From contig NZ_JXOK01000065.1 in NCBI RefSeq assembly GCF_000830505.1, forward strand, positions 1 to 64,000: a stretch of 64,000 nucleotides of DNA, given 5' to 3'. The first letter of the stretch is position 1, and each line of letters opens with the position of its first letter. The notes beneath the pieces were generated by a model. It made no database searches. It saw nothing but the letters and a program-made list of their open reading frames with translations, and was not told the origin of the DNA. Of the stretch, positions 16,614-26,678 are shown in pieces. The position numbers were made by a program, and so were the translations under genes. Source of the stretch: Vibrio mytili (GTDB lineage: Bacteria > Pseudomonadota > Gammaproteobacteria > Enterobacterales > Vibrionaceae).

Positions 16614-16631
16614 TCCTCTGAGGTAATCGAT

Positions 16632-17993
16632 ATGATTAGTGTTTTTGATATCTATAAAATCGGTGTTGGACCTTCAAGCTCACACACTGTAGGCCCGATG
16701 AAAGCGGGTAAAGAATTTATTGATGATCTCCGTGCTATGGGAAAATTGCGCGACATCACTAAAATCACCGTTGACGTTTATGGATCACTATCACTGACAG
16801 GGAAAGGTCACCACACTGATATTGCAATCATCATGGGTCTTGCTGGCAATACCCCTGAAAAAGTCGATATTGACTCCATTCCGGGTTTTATTGCTCGTGT
16901 AGAAGAAACAGAACGCCTTCCTGTTGGCATGCACTGTCATACCGTTTCATTCCCACGTGACGGAGGTATGAACTTCCATAAGAGTAACCTGTCACTGCAC
17001 GAAAACGGCATGCAGATCCATGCATGGATCGATGACGACATCGCCTACTCAAAAACGTATTACTCGATTGGCGGTGGTTTTATCGTTGATGAGGAAAACT
17101 TCGGCAAAGAAGCAGAAAACCCAATTAAAGTACCGTTCCCTTTTACTACTGCAGAAGAGTTGGTCAAGCAATGTCGTGAAAGTGGGTACTCTATCAGCGC
17201 TCTAACCATGAAAAACGAGCACGCACTGCATTCCGACGAAGAAACACGCACTTACTTCGCTAATATCTGGCGCACCATGCGTGAGTGTATGGATCGTGGC
17301 ATGAATGAAGAAGGTATCCTACCCGGGCCACTACGTGTACCTCGCCGCGCAGCAGCACTGCGTCAACAACTGCTGACGTCAGAGAAAACGACCAACGATC
17401 CTATGTCTGTGGTTGACTGGGTAAACATGTTTGCTTTCGCGGTCAACGAAGAAAACGCAGCAGGTGGTCGCGTCGTTACCGCCCCAACAAACGGAGCGTG
17501 TGGCATTATTCCTGCTGTATTGGCTTATTACGATAAGTTCATTCAAACCGTAACAGAGAAAGATTACATCCGTTACTTTGCGGCGTCCGGTGCCATTGGC
17601 GGCCTTTACAAACGCAATGCCTCTATCTCTGGTGCTGAAGTAGGTTGTCAGGGCGAAGTGGGAGTAGCATGTTCAATGGCCGCGGCTGGCCTCGCTGAAC
17701 TGATGGGCGGAAGCCCAGAGCAAGTATGTATGGCAGCAGAGATTGCCATGGAACATAACCTTGGTTTGACGTGCGACCCGGTTGCAGGTCAAGTACAAGT
17801 CCCATGTATCGAGCGTAACGGCATTGCAGCAGTAAAATCAATCAACTCGACTCGCATGGCTCTACGTCGCTCTTCTGCTCCGACGGTATCGCTCGATAAA
17901 GTGATCGAAACCATGCTAGAGACAGGGAAAGACATGAACGCAAAATACCGCGAAACATCGCAAGGTGGACTCGCAGTAAAAGTGATCTGTTAA
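16632..17993 (+). CDS. sdaA: L-serine ammonia-lyase (L-serine deaminase)
   Basis: A 453-residue [4Fe-4S] enzyme converting L-serine to pyruvate and ammonia. The N-terminal beta domain begins MISVFDIYKIGVGPSSSHTVGPM. The catalytic alpha domain has APTNGACGIIPAVLAYY (near 284), SGAEVGCQGEVGVACSMAAAGL (near 334) and LTCDPVAGQVQVPCIERN (near 376), with the cluster cysteines. Length equals E. coli SdaA (454). A GAGG ribosome site lies 8 bases before the ATG. It works with SdaC upstream. Confidence 0.95.
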   Translation: MISVFDIYKIGVGPSSSHTVGPMKAGKEFIDDLRAMGKLRDITKITVDVYGSLSLTGKGHHTDIAIIMGLAGNTPEKVDIDSIPGFIARVEETERLPVGMHCHTVSFPRDGGMNFHKSNLSLHENGMQIHAWIDDDIAYSKTYYSIGGGFIVDEENFGKEAENPIKVPFPFTTAEELVKQCRESGYSISALTMKNEHALHSDEETRTYFANIWRTMRECMDRGMNEEGILPGPLRVPRRAAALRQQLLTSEKTTNDPMSVVDWVNMFAFAVNEENAAGGRVVTAPTNGACGIIPAVLAYYDKFIQTVTEKDYIRYFAASGAIGGLYKRNASISGAEVGCQGEVGVACSMAAAGLAELMGGSPEQVCMAAEIAMEHNLGLTCDPVAGQVQVPCIERNGIAAVKSINSTRMALRRSSAPTVSLDKVIETMLETGKDMNAKYRETSQGGLAVKVIC

Positions 17994-18076
17994 TCCTTAT
18001 GTAACCAATACAGGCTTAAGCAGTTTGAGCTCAAGCTGCTGAGTATATAAGCTGTATGGGTATATCAAAGCCTATT

Positions 18077-18105
18077 AAGCCTGAGTTATGCGCTCAGGCT
18101 TTTTC
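18077..18105 (+). terminator. terminator of sdaA
   Basis: AAGCCTGAG-TTATGCG-CTCAGGCTT followed by TTTC. Confidence 0.85.
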
Positions 18106-18236
18106 ATATCTGTACCTGCCCGTGCTGAAATGTGTTGATTCATTGGCGATGGGTTGTGACAACGTCAGACAAAACAAAGGCAAGCTCAATGCTTGCTTGA
18201 TGAAATAACACTTGTTGCTATTGTGATGATCGCACT

Positions 18237-18599
18237 CTACTCACCTTTATAGATGCAACCTGCAGTGCAAGTTTCTTTGATCTCTACTTTGCTTAGTAGC
18301 GGTAGGTTTGGTTTTAGTTGCTGCCAAATCCATTTCGCTAGCACTTCACTGGTTGGGTTCTCGAGACCTTCAATATCGTTCAAATAGTAATGGTCTAATC
18401 GATCATAAATGGGGTTAAACGCAGCTTTAATTTCAGCAAAATCCACAACCCAACCCGTATGTGGGTCAACCTCACCTTCTACATAAAGACGAACCAAAAA
18501 AGAGTGTCCGTGCAAACGACCACATTTGTGACCTTCAGGCACATGTGGTAAGTGGTGCGCTGCTTCGAACATAAACTCTTTGTATAATTCTGTTTTCAT
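18237..18599 (-). CDS. queD: 6-carboxy-5,6,7,8-tetrahydropterin synthase
   Basis: A 120-residue enzyme of the queuosine pathway, converting dihydroneopterin triphosphate to 6-carboxytetrahydropterin. The zinc-binding histidines are in FEAAHHLPHVPEGHKCGRLHGH; the catalytic Cys is in KCGRLHGH. The C-terminal ETCTAGCIY contains the conserved Glu. It stands alone on the minus strand with convergent sdaA; no other queuosine genes are adjacent. Confidence 0.93.
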   Translation of the reverse strand: MKTELYKEFMFEAAHHLPHVPEGHKCGRLHGHSFLVRLYVEGEVDPHTGWVVDFAEIKAAFNPIYDRLDHYYLNDIEGLENPTSEVLAKWIWQQLKPNLPLLSKVEIKETCTAGCIYKGE

Positions 18600-18985
18600 C
18601 TTGACTCTCAGGCTCTAAAAAAGACACGCAATACTAAGGAATTCATTACCAAGAGACAAGTTTAAACCTGTTTTCCACTGCCTAAGGCGAAGCTGAATAA
18701 GCGCACTCTGATTTACGAATAAGCCAGACTGAGCGCTATCTGTCTGCGTAGCAATGTCATTCTTTTGGTACACGATGGGTTGTTTTGGGTACGAATCATC
18801 TAATTCTTACCTGCAAATTGAATATAAAGGTTGAAGCTGGCGAATTGACAGGTAATATGTCTCGTTATATCTGTAAAATTCTACCCAACTCAGCACTTAG
18901 TTTGTTTTTTAAACAAAATATTAGAAAGCAAAGGTTTTTATCCGTGTTGAGTTGTATTTTTACCTCTATGGAGAATATTAAAAAC
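18600..18985. other. divergent intergenic region queD/asnS
   Basis: This 386-base region contains both promoters. An open frame reads through into asnS from 18785, but asparaginyl-tRNA synthetases begin at the MTYAPVSDVL-type start, so I treat it as leader. TTTGTTTTTTAAACAAA (18900-18916) is a near-perfect palindrome and could be an operator or part of the promoter. Confidence 0.4.
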
Positions 18986-20386
18986 ATGACTTACGCGCCT
19001 GTATCAGACGTTTTGAAAGGTCAGCTTGCAGTAGACAGTGAAGTCACTGTTCGCGGCTGGATCCGTTCACGTCGTGATTCCAAAGCTGGAATCTCTTTCC
19101 TTGCCATTTACGACGGCTCTTGTTTCGACCCGATTCAGGCCGTGGTCCCTAATAATCTTAATAATTATGACGATGAAGTATTAAAGCTGACTACTGGCTG
19201 CTCTGTCGAAGTAACAGGTAAGGTTGTTGAATCTCCAGCAAAAGGTCAAGACTTCGAACTTGCAGCAACTGACGTAAAAGTTGTCGGCTGGGTTGAAGAC
19301 GCTGAGACTTACCCAATGGCAAAGACTCGTCACTCAATTGAGTACTTGCGTGAAGTGGCGCATCTTCGTCCGCGCACTAACGTGATAGGGGCTGTCGCTC
19401 GTGTACGTAACTGCTTGTCTCAAGCCATTCACCGTTTCTACCATGAGCAAGGGTACTTCTGGGTATCTGCGCCGCTAATCACTGCATCTGACGCAGAAGG
19501 TGCAGGTGAAATGTTCCGCGTTTCTACGCTGGACATGGAAAACCTACCACGTACTGATGCTGGTAAAGTCGATTACAACGAAGACTTCTTCGGTAAAGAG
19601 ACATTCCTGACGGTATCTGGCCAGTTAAACGCTGAAGCTTACGCTTGTGCGCTAAGCAAGGTTTACACGTTTGGTCCTACTTTCCGTGCTGAAAACTCAA
19701 ACACAAGCCGCCACCTGGCGGAATTCTGGATGGTTGAGCCTGAAGTTGCGTTCGCAGAACTGGACGACGTAGCAAAATTAGCAGAAGACATGCTTAAGTT
19801 TGTGTTCAACGCTGTACTTGCAGAATGCCGTGATGACCTTGAGTTTTTTGCTCAACGTATCGACAAAGAAGCCATCACCCGTCTAGAACAGTTTGTCTCT
19901 TCTGACTTCGCACAAGTTGACTACACTGACGCAATCCAAATTCTGCAAGATTCTGGTCGTGAGTTCGAGTTCCCAGTTGAATGGGGCATCGACATGTCTT
20001 CTGAGCACGAGCGTTTCCTAGCAGAAGAGCACTTTAAAGCTCCTGTTATCGTGAAGAACTACCCGAAAGACATCAAAGCATTCTACATGCGTGCTAATGA
20101 TGACGGTAAGACAGTTGCAGCGATGGACGTACTCGCGCCAGGCATCGGCGAAATCATCGGTGGTTCTCAGCGTGAGGAACGTCTAGAAGTCCTAGATGAA
20201 CGCATGCGTGAAGTGGGCATCGACCCAGAGCACATGAGCTGGTACCGCGATCTACGTCGTTACGGCACAGTACCACACGCTGGCTTCGGTCTTGGTTTCG
20301 AGCGTCTGGTATCTTACGTAACTGGTATGGGCAACGTTCGTGACGTGATTCCATTCCCACGTACTCCTCGCTCTGCTAACTTCTAA
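18986..20386 (+). CDS. asnS: asparaginyl-tRNA synthetase
   Basis: A 466-residue class IIb aminoacyl-tRNA synthetase. The N-terminal OB-fold anticodon-binding domain starts MTYAPVSDVLKGQ and has VRGWIRSRRDSKAGISF. Motif 2 is FRAENSNTSRHLAEFWMVEPE, and motif 3 near the C-terminus is GFGLGFERLVSYVTGM. Length matches E. coli AsnRS (466). The start at 18986 is chosen by family length; an in-frame extension to 18785 exists. A bidirectional terminator follows. Confidence 0.95.
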   Translation: MTYAPVSDVLKGQLAVDSEVTVRGWIRSRRDSKAGISFLAIYDGSCFDPIQAVVPNNLNNYDDEVLKLTTGCSVEVTGKVVESPAKGQDFELAATDVKVVGWVEDAETYPMAKTRHSIEYLREVAHLRPRTNVIGAVARVRNCLSQAIHRFYHEQGYFWVSAPLITASDAEGAGEMFRVSTLDMENLPRTDAGKVDYNEDFFGKETFLTVSGQLNAEAYACALSKVYTFGPTFRAENSNTSRHLAEFWMVEPEVAFAELDDVAKLAEDMLKFVFNAVLAECRDDLEFFAQRIDKEAITRLEQFVSSDFAQVDYTDAIQILQDSGREFEFPVEWGIDMSSEHERFLAEEHFKAPVIVKNYPKDIKAFYMRANDDGKTVAAMDVLAPGIGEIIGGSQREERLEVLDERMREVGIDPEHMSWYRDLRRYGTVPHAGFGLGFERLVSYVTGMGNVRDVIPFPRTPRSANF

Positions 20387-20410
20387 TCACTTTTGGTGTT
20401 ACAGCATTAA

Positions 20411-20435
20411 AAAGACCTCCCAAGTGGAGGTCTTT
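20411..20435. terminator. bidirectional terminator asnS / small membrane gene
   Basis: AAAGACCTCC-CAAGT-GGAGGTCTTT with A run before and T run after, between convergent genes. Confidence 0.9.
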
Positions 20436-20450
20436 TATTTTGTAAGCCAA

Positions 20451-20684
20451 TCAGACTTTTGAGTCAGTCTTACTTTCTTCTTGATCCGCTTTTACAGCAT
20501 ACCTTATACCAACAAAACACAAGCCAAATATAACGAACGGAATCACCGCCGCGGTGTATTCTACCCATACATAATGAGAAAATGATTTCGCCAAAATAAG
20601 ATGCGCAAACACGAGTAAAAATGCACTGAATATAGCCACAACGATCAGATTTACTTCATGTTTTTCTGACTGTTTTTTCATCAC
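20451..20684 (-). CDS. small two-TM hypothetical protein (77 aa)
   Basis: The protein has a basic N-terminus (MMKKQSEKHE), two membrane helices (about 11-32 and 42-63) and a charged C-terminal tail (KADQEESKTDSK). AAGGAG precedes the start, and it ends at the shared terminator, so it is likely real. No family recognised. Confidence 0.65.
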   Translation of the reverse strand: MMKKQSEKHEVNLIVVAIFSAFLLVFAHLILAKSFSHYVWVEYTAAVIPFVIFGLCFVGIRYAVKADQEESKTDSKV

Positions 20685-20767
20685 TACTCCTTGCTAAGAG
20701 ACGGTTACTGCAACGATTGAACCACAATCTAGACAAGGTGTACTGATACAGTTTCAACAAAAATTAG

Positions 20768-22165
20768 CTAAACAGTCTTAAGCAAGTCGCCAATCTTCTT
20801 AATCGCAGCCTTTAACTGAATATCGACAGGCATAGAGGTATTGAGCCTCAAGTAATTGTCATGTTTATCTCCCCTTGAAAACAGTTTTCCATATGCCACA
20901 GTAATCTGTTGTTGTAACAGGAGCTGATAAGTCGTCTTACTATTCATTCCTTTGGGTAGCCTCAGCCATAAAAAGTAGCCGCCTTCGGGTATCGTATACG
21001 TGACGTTTTTAGGGAAGTAATCCTGAATGAGTTCAATGAACAAACGTTGGCGCTGTTGCATGGTTTTTCGTAGTTTTCTCAGGTGATTATCATAGCTATC
21101 ATTTTGCAGGTAATGAGCAATGCCATGTTGTATTGGCGCACTTCCGGACAATGTAGAGGTGAGTTGAAGCTTTTGAATCGTTTCATTAAACCGTTTGTTT
21201 AACACCCATCCCAATCGATATCCAGGACAGAGGTTTTTTGAGAACGACGCACAGTGAAGGACCCGATCTTGCGTATCGAAGGTTTTGAGACACGTCGGTT
21301 TACTAGCCGAGAAATACAGCTCGGCGTAAACATCATCTTCAATTAAGAAGACATCGTATTGATCGGCCAACCTAACGATTTGATGTTTTTGCTCATCAGA
21401 AAGAGATAGCCCGGTGGGATTTTGAAAATTGACCATTAGCCAGCAAGCACGCACATCATGTTGCGTAAATGCCGCTTCAAGTTGCGCGAGGTCATGTCCT
21501 TTTACGGGGTCAACACTAACCTCAATCACCTTAAGTCCAAGGCGCTCAATAGCTTGTAAAGCACCATAAAAAGTCGGCGACTCAACCACAACCGTGTCTC
21601 CAGGTTTAGTGACGGCTTGTAGACTCAGATTCAATGCCTCAAGCGCTCCGGTCGTAATTACCACGTCCTCGTGCGTTGTAGAAACTCCCTGCTGAATGTA
21701 ACGCTGAGCGATTAATCGACGTAACGAGTCGCTGCCTGGGGGTAAGTTATCAAGTAAGTTATCTGGGCCCATTTTACGCCCAGAGCTGGCTAGGTTGCGG
21801 TTAAGCGCTTCTATAGGAAACAGCGTCGGATCCGGGAATGCAGAACCCAGGCGAACCGCATTGGGCAAAACCTGCTGTTTAAGATAATCATACAATTCAT
21901 CATTGATGCTGGTTCGATAGACATTTCCTGAAGTACCGCGCGCCTCAAAACGTTCTGATTCAACACAGACATAATAACCAGATTGGGGCTTCGCTTTTAC
22001 CCAGCCTTGCGCTTCCAACAACTGATATGCTTGTAACACCGTACCAGCGCTGACGGAATGATTACGGCTCATCACACGCACTGATGGCAATTTCTCACCT
22101 GCTCTCCACGTATTCTGCTCGATCTGATTCTTAAACGACTCAGCTAATTGACGATATCTATTCAT
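20768..22165 (-). CDS. MocR/PdxR-family transcriptional regulator (GntR + aminotransferase)
   Basis: A 465-residue fusion. The N-terminal GntR winged helix (about 1-70, WRAGEKLPSVRVMSRNHSVSAGTVLQAY) is joined to a fold-type I aminotransferase domain. The PLP lysine is in HCASFSKNLCPGYRLGW (near residue 317), with NFQNPTGLSL and LIEDDVYAELYF. Such proteins are regulators that sense PLP or amino-group ligands rather than enzymes. The target is unknown; the divergent neighbour is a small unknown gene at 22341, a natural candidate target. Confidence 0.9.
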   Translation of the reverse strand: MNRYRQLAESFKNQIEQNTWRAGEKLPSVRVMSRNHSVSAGTVLQAYQLLEAQGWVKAKPQSGYYVCVESERFEARGTSGNVYRTSINDELYDYLKQQVLPNAVRLGSAFPDPTLFPIEALNRNLASSGRKMGPDNLLDNLPPGSDSLRRLIAQRYIQQGVSTTHEDVVITTGALEALNLSLQAVTKPGDTVVVESPTFYGALQAIERLGLKVIEVSVDPVKGHDLAQLEAAFTQHDVRACWLMVNFQNPTGLSLSDEQKHQIVRLADQYDVFLIEDDVYAELYFSASKPTCLKTFDTQDRVLHCASFSKNLCPGYRLGWVLNKRFNETIQKLQLTSTLSGSAPIQHGIAHYLQNDSYDNHLRKLRKTMQQRQRLFIELIQDYFPKNVTYTIPEGGYFLWLRLPKGMNSKTTYQLLLQQQITVAYGKLFSRGDKHDNYLRLNTSMPVDIQLKAAIKKIGDLLKTV

Positions 22166-22340
22166 CGGTCCCTCACTCTAACATCGAGCGCACCTTAGCA
22201 CAGTTCGTGCCGATATTCTGATAGTACGAGTCGCGCTCTTGCAAAGTAACAATTCAAAATTAACAATAAGAGTTCTCGTTCCTAAGTCGAGAGTTATGTT
22301 CCATACTTTTAATGGAATGACGTTTATAACGGAGGAAATG

Positions 22341-22592
22341 ATGAAACTATTTACAATGGATGACCTCTCATACCGAGGTGCACACAAAGGGGTTCACAGT
22401 TGGAACCATCCAGGCTCAACGAATCCTTACTATTGGCACCCTGACTGGCTGCATATCGCAGAAGACGCATTAGGCAGCCGTAGAACCGCTGATCTCGAAG
22501 TACCGCCAGGCGAAAGTGCAACTGAGGAGCACGCAAAGGCCGCGATTGTTAAGCACTTAAATGAAGAAAATAAAGATAAAAAAGAACAGTAG
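22341..22592 (+). CDS. small hypothetical protein (83 aa)
   Basis: A small polar protein, rich in His, Trp and Tyr in the first half (SYRGAHKGVHSWNHPGSTN, PYYWHPDWLHIAEDALG) with a charged C-terminal tail. A strong ribosome site GGAGG at 22331-22335 lies 5 bases before the second of two consecutive ATG codons, which sets the start. No membrane segment, signal or family seen. It is divergent from the MocR-type regulator. The His/Trp-rich part could bind a metal, but this is only a suggestion. Confidence 0.6.
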   Translation: MKLFTMDDLSYRGAHKGVHSWNHPGSTNPYYWHPDWLHIAEDALGSRRTADLEVPPGESATEEHAKAAIVKHLNEENKDKKEQ

Positions 22593-22973
22593 CAACGTTT
22601 GATTGAGAACGTTTGGCGTTTGTAAAGCACTCGCGTTAACTTAAACGACGAAGGAGCGCACACAGCGCGTTAAATACAACCAAGCGAAAGCGGTGATAAA
22701 CTTCAATATGAACAATAGGTTATCACCGCTTATCGCAGATACCTTTCTCTTCAAATTAAAATCCGACGCGCTGAGTAAAATAAAGCCAATTTTCTATAAA
22801 GCGCCTGCGGATACCCTATTCTCAACAAGGTTTACATATCAAAAGTCTTGTTTACATTCTAAATTCACGCCAAATCGAACCTTTTTTAAGTTTTCTTCTA
22901 AGTAGGTGTTGTAACCAATATTGCTGACAGGTATAAATACCAACACACCCTTCGATTAACATGGATGAAGATT
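22593..22973. other. intergenic region upstream of aspC with a strong hairpin
   Basis: The 380-base region contains a hairpin: AAGCGGTGATAA (22688-22699) pairs perfectly with TTATCACCGCTT (22720-22731). GCGA/TCGC extends it past one bulged base to 22684-22736. There is no T run after it. The rest is AT-rich and should carry the aspC promoter; no gene was found. Confidence 0.6.
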
Positions 22974-24164
22974 ATGTTTGAAAAAGTAGTTGCCGCTCCG
23001 GCCGATCCTATTCTTGGCCTTACTGAAGAATTTAAAAAAGATACTCGCTCTGAAAAAATCAACCTTGGCGTTGGTATCTACAAAAATGAACAAGGTGAAA
23101 CCCCTGTTCTTGCTACTGTTAAAAAAGCCGAAGCTGCGCTGGTTGAAACGGAAAAAACCAAATCTTACCTAACGATTGAAGGGACAGCCGAATACGGTTT
23201 AGCAGTTCAAAAACTGCTTTTTGGTGACGATGCTGAGATTGTTTCAAGCAAACGTGCGAAAACAGCACAAGCGCCTGGTGGTACTGGTGCTCTGCGTGTG
23301 GCAGGCGAATTCATCAAGCGTCAGCTAGGTGATGTGAAGATCTGGATCAGTAACCCTACGTGGGCAAACCACAACGGTGTATTTACTGCTGCGGGTATTG
23401 AAACAGCCCAATACAGCTACTACAACGCTGAAACAAAAGACAAAGACTTTGACGCAATGGTCAGCGATCTGCAATCAGCGTCAGAAGGTGACATCGTTCT
23501 GCTACACGGCTGTTGTCACAACCCAACCGGTATTGACCCAACGGCGGAAGAGTGGGAAGCACTCGCGAAGTTAGTAGCAGAGAAGAAGCTTCTACCACTG
23601 TTTGACTTCGCTTACCAAGGCTTTGCGAAAGGCGTTGAGGACGATGCTGCTGGTCTACGTACTTTTGCTAAGTACAACAAAGAGATCCTTGTAGCGAGCT
23701 CTTTCTCGAAAAACTTCGGTCTTTACAATGAGCGTGTAGGTGCATTCACTCTTGTTGCTGAATCAGAAGAAGTCGCGACAACTGTGTTTTCTCAAGTGAA
23801 AGCCATCATTCGCTCAATCTACTCTAACCCTCCTGCACATGGTAGTGCAGTTGTGACTCACATCCTTAACGATGCTGCTCTGCGTGCGGAGTGGGAAGCG
23901 GAAGTCGCGGAAATGCGTGATCGCATTCAAGAGATGCGTGAGTTGTTTGTCGCAACGCTAAAAGCGGAAGGTGTTGACGCAGACTTCAGCTTTATTGAGC
24001 GTCAAAACGGTATGTTCTCTTTCTCTGGATTAACTAAAGAGCAAGTAACACGCTTGAAAGACGAGTTCGGTATTTACATTGTTGGCTCTGGCCGCATCAG
24101 TGTTGCAGGTATGACGAAGTCAAACATGGCACCGCTATGTAAAGGCATTGCCGCAGTACTTTAA
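22974..24164 (+). CDS. aspC: aspartate/aromatic aminotransferase
   Basis: A 396-residue class I PLP aminotransferase that transfers amino groups between aspartate (and aromatic amino acids) and 2-oxoglutarate. It starts MFEKVVAAPADPILGL, almost as E. coli AspC, of equal length. The PLP lysine is in ASSFSKNFGLYNERVGA (near 246), with HGCCHNPTGID and LFDFAYQGFAKG. The C-terminal NGMFSFSGLTKEQV and SGRISVAGM carry the substrate carboxylate Arg. An in-frame ATG 9 bases upstream is a possible start. It could equally be annotated TyrB-like. Confidence 0.92.
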   Translation: MFEKVVAAPADPILGLTEEFKKDTRSEKINLGVGIYKNEQGETPVLATVKKAEAALVETEKTKSYLTIEGTAEYGLAVQKLLFGDDAEIVSSKRAKTAQAPGGTGALRVAGEFIKRQLGDVKIWISNPTWANHNGVFTAAGIETAQYSYYNAETKDKDFDAMVSDLQSASEGDIVLLHGCCHNPTGIDPTAEEWEALAKLVAEKKLLPLFDFAYQGFAKGVEDDAAGLRTFAKYNKEILVASSFSKNFGLYNERVGAFTLVAESEEVATTVFSQVKAIIRSIYSNPPAHGSAVVTHILNDAALRAEWEAEVAEMRDRIQEMRELFVATLKAEGVDADFSFIERQNGMFSFSGLTKEQVTRLKDEFGIYIVGSGRISVAGMTKSNMAPLCKGIAAVL

Positions 24165-24193
24165 CTGGCCTTTTAAAGCTAAAATATTAAAGG

Positions 24194-24226
24194 AAATAGC
24201 CCCGTAACAGAACGGGGCTATTTTTT
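24194..24226 (+). terminator. terminator of aspC
   Basis: AAATAGCCCCGT-AACAGA-ACGGGGCTATTT followed by TTTT. Confidence 0.92.
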
Positions 24227-24272
24227 TGGCTTTGAGTTAGTAAACGGTCTAGCTAGTGGCGCAATTATTCGG

Positions 24273-26553
24273 TTACGCAGCAGAATCAAGCTGTGACTTT
24301 TTTGAGCTATTTGTTCTCACCTCTTTAAAGTCATGACTGAAGTGATCGACTTGAATCGCTTGGTAACGTAGTTTATCAGCCGCGAGAATTTTATCGATTT
24401 CTTGCTCAGTTAAGACACCTGCAGTCAGCGCCTGCTGTAAGCGGTCATGTAATAGGCCTTTGCGAGCCACCTTACCATCTTTGACACCTTTGATAAGCTT
24501 GCGCTCCAGAGGCTTTATGTCATACATCGCTAAGAACGCATTCTCCATAATACCAACGCAATCATCGTCTTCTTTGCCGATGTAACACAAGTGCGTTAAA
24601 CGATCACGTTGAACTCCAGGTGTCATCATTGCTTCTGCGATACTGACACTTAACTCATCACTTGGCTTTTTAAAGTGGTTCTAACGGGAATAATAGACCT
24701 TTCAGCACACCACCCACGTATTTAATCGGGTAGTTCGCATAAGCTTCATTTAAGGATTTAGCGGCATTGTACAAACAGTACTGAACGGCATAATGGACAA
24801 AGTTCAAATCACCTTGCTGGCGCCCTTCATCTTCGTATTTTTTCAATACTGCCGAAGCCATATATAAGAAGCTCAAACCATCACCGAGACGCGCGGAAAT
24901 CATCTCTTTACGCTTGAGATCGCCACCAAGAGTCAACATCGCGAAATCAGCGCTCACTGCTAACGCCCTACTTAGACGCGTGATGTCTTTATAGTATTTC
25001 TTGGTCGGCCCGCTCATATGCGCCTTAATAAATCGTGAACCTGTCAAAGCAGCACCGAACGCACCAAATGTGTTTCCGGTAGCGTGTTTAATGTGCTTGA
25101 ACAGTAAGTCATCAAACTCTTTCGCACCTTGTTCTGAATCGGGATTTGCAGCGGCTTCCATTTCTTTCAGTACATAAGGGTGACAACGAGTCGCACCTTG
25201 TCCAAAGATCATAAGGTTGCGAGTCAGAATATTCGCCCCTTCCACTGTAATCGCAACAGGAATACCGAGGTAGTGTTTGGCAAGGTAGTTCATTGGACCG
25301 TCTTGAATGGCTCTACCTGCGTGAATATCAAATGAGTCATTGAGCAAGGTACGCGCCATTTCTGTCATGTGGTACTTGGCAATAGCAGTAACAATTCCCG
25401 GCTTTTCTTTCATATCCAATGACGTAGTCGTCAGAGTACGTGTCGCTTCCAGTAGATACGTTAATCCACCAATACGGCCCATTGCTTCGGCCACACCTTC
25501 GAACTTACCAATCGACATACCGAACTGTTTACGCACATAGGCATAGGCACCTGTCGTACGAGTCGTTAAGTGACCAATAGCAGTCCCCAGAGCAGGAAGG
25601 GATATTCCTCGACCAGCAGAGAGACACTCGACCAGCATACGCCATCCTTTACCCGCATAGTCTGCCCCACCGATCAGCCAATCCATCGGAATAAAGACAT
25701 CTTCACCGCGTGTTGGTCCATTCATAAACGCGGAGCCCAACGGGTCATGACGTTCACCAATCTCAACACCATCATGGTCGGCAGGAATCAACGCACAAGT
25801 GATACCCACTTCTTTTTTATCACCAAGTAGTCCATCGGGATCTTGGAGTTTAAACGCCAAGCCGAGTACCGTTGCAACTGGTGCTAACGTGATGTAGCGT
25901 TTGTTCCAACTCACTCGTACACCCAGCACTTCCTTGCCTTCATGCATACCACGGCAAACCACCCCTTGGTCAGGAATACCACCAGCATCTGAGCCAGCTT
26001 CAGGGCCCGTTAATGCGAAACAAGGAATATCCGTACCATCCGCTAGGCGTGGTAACCAGTAATCTTTTTGCTCTTGGGTACCATAGTGAGAAAGTAACTC
26101 ACCTGGACCAAGTGAGTTAGGAACCATCACTGACACGGCTGCACTGATACTGCGTGTTGCGATACGCGATACGATAGTGGAATTCGCTAAAGAAGAGAAC
26201 TCACGACCGCCATACGATTTAGAAATAATCAGTGAGAAAAAACGCTCTTTACGTAAAAATTCCCATACCTCGGGAGGTAAATCTCGATCTTCTTTGACGA
26301 TCTTTTGATCATTCAGCATCTCAAGTAGCGTTTCCAGCTCATTGTCCATAAACGCCTGCTCTTCTGCAGTTAATGTTGGCGCTGGGTAGTGGTGTAATGT
26401 TTGGAAGTTTGGCTTACCGGAAAACAGCTCTGCATCCCACCATACACTCCCTGCTTCCATCGCTTCTTTTTCTGTGCTGGACAACGGGGGCAGTACTTTT
26501 TTAAACATTTCAAACGCGGGGTCACTAATCCATTTTCTTCGTAGAGAGCTCAT
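24273..26553 (-). pseudogene. fadE: acyl-CoA dehydrogenase FadE, frameshifted as read
   Basis: The first-step enzyme of fatty acid beta-oxidation, FAD-dependent and membrane-associated. The N-terminal 627 residues contain the acyl-CoA dehydrogenase domains (ALTGPEAGSDAGGIPDQG near 182, YHMTEMARTLLND, IPVAITVEGANILTRNLM). The last residues continue in another frame as MMTPGVQRDRLTHLCY... to the TAA at 24273. At about 24675-24680 the sequence reads TTAGAACCAC where LGNHFKKPSDEL would need TTAGGNAACCAC, that is two missing bases in a G run. Restored length is about 760 residues, usual for Vibrio FadE. psrA lies just upstream. A sequencing error is likely. Confidence 0.9.
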
Positions 26554-26678
26554 TGTTCAGATCCTTTTGTTCACGTCACCTTTTCGGCGTACTTTGTTAT
26601 TTCACTCGCTAGCGACTTACTCCATTAGCGAATGCGTTGTCATTATTATTTTAGTTATAACTTTCGTTGTTGAGGGCC

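Noticed and set aside
18785..18985. 67-residue N-terminal extension of asnS
   Set aside because: Asparaginyl-tRNA synthetases start at the MTYAPV-type sequence and the shorter form equals the E. coli length.
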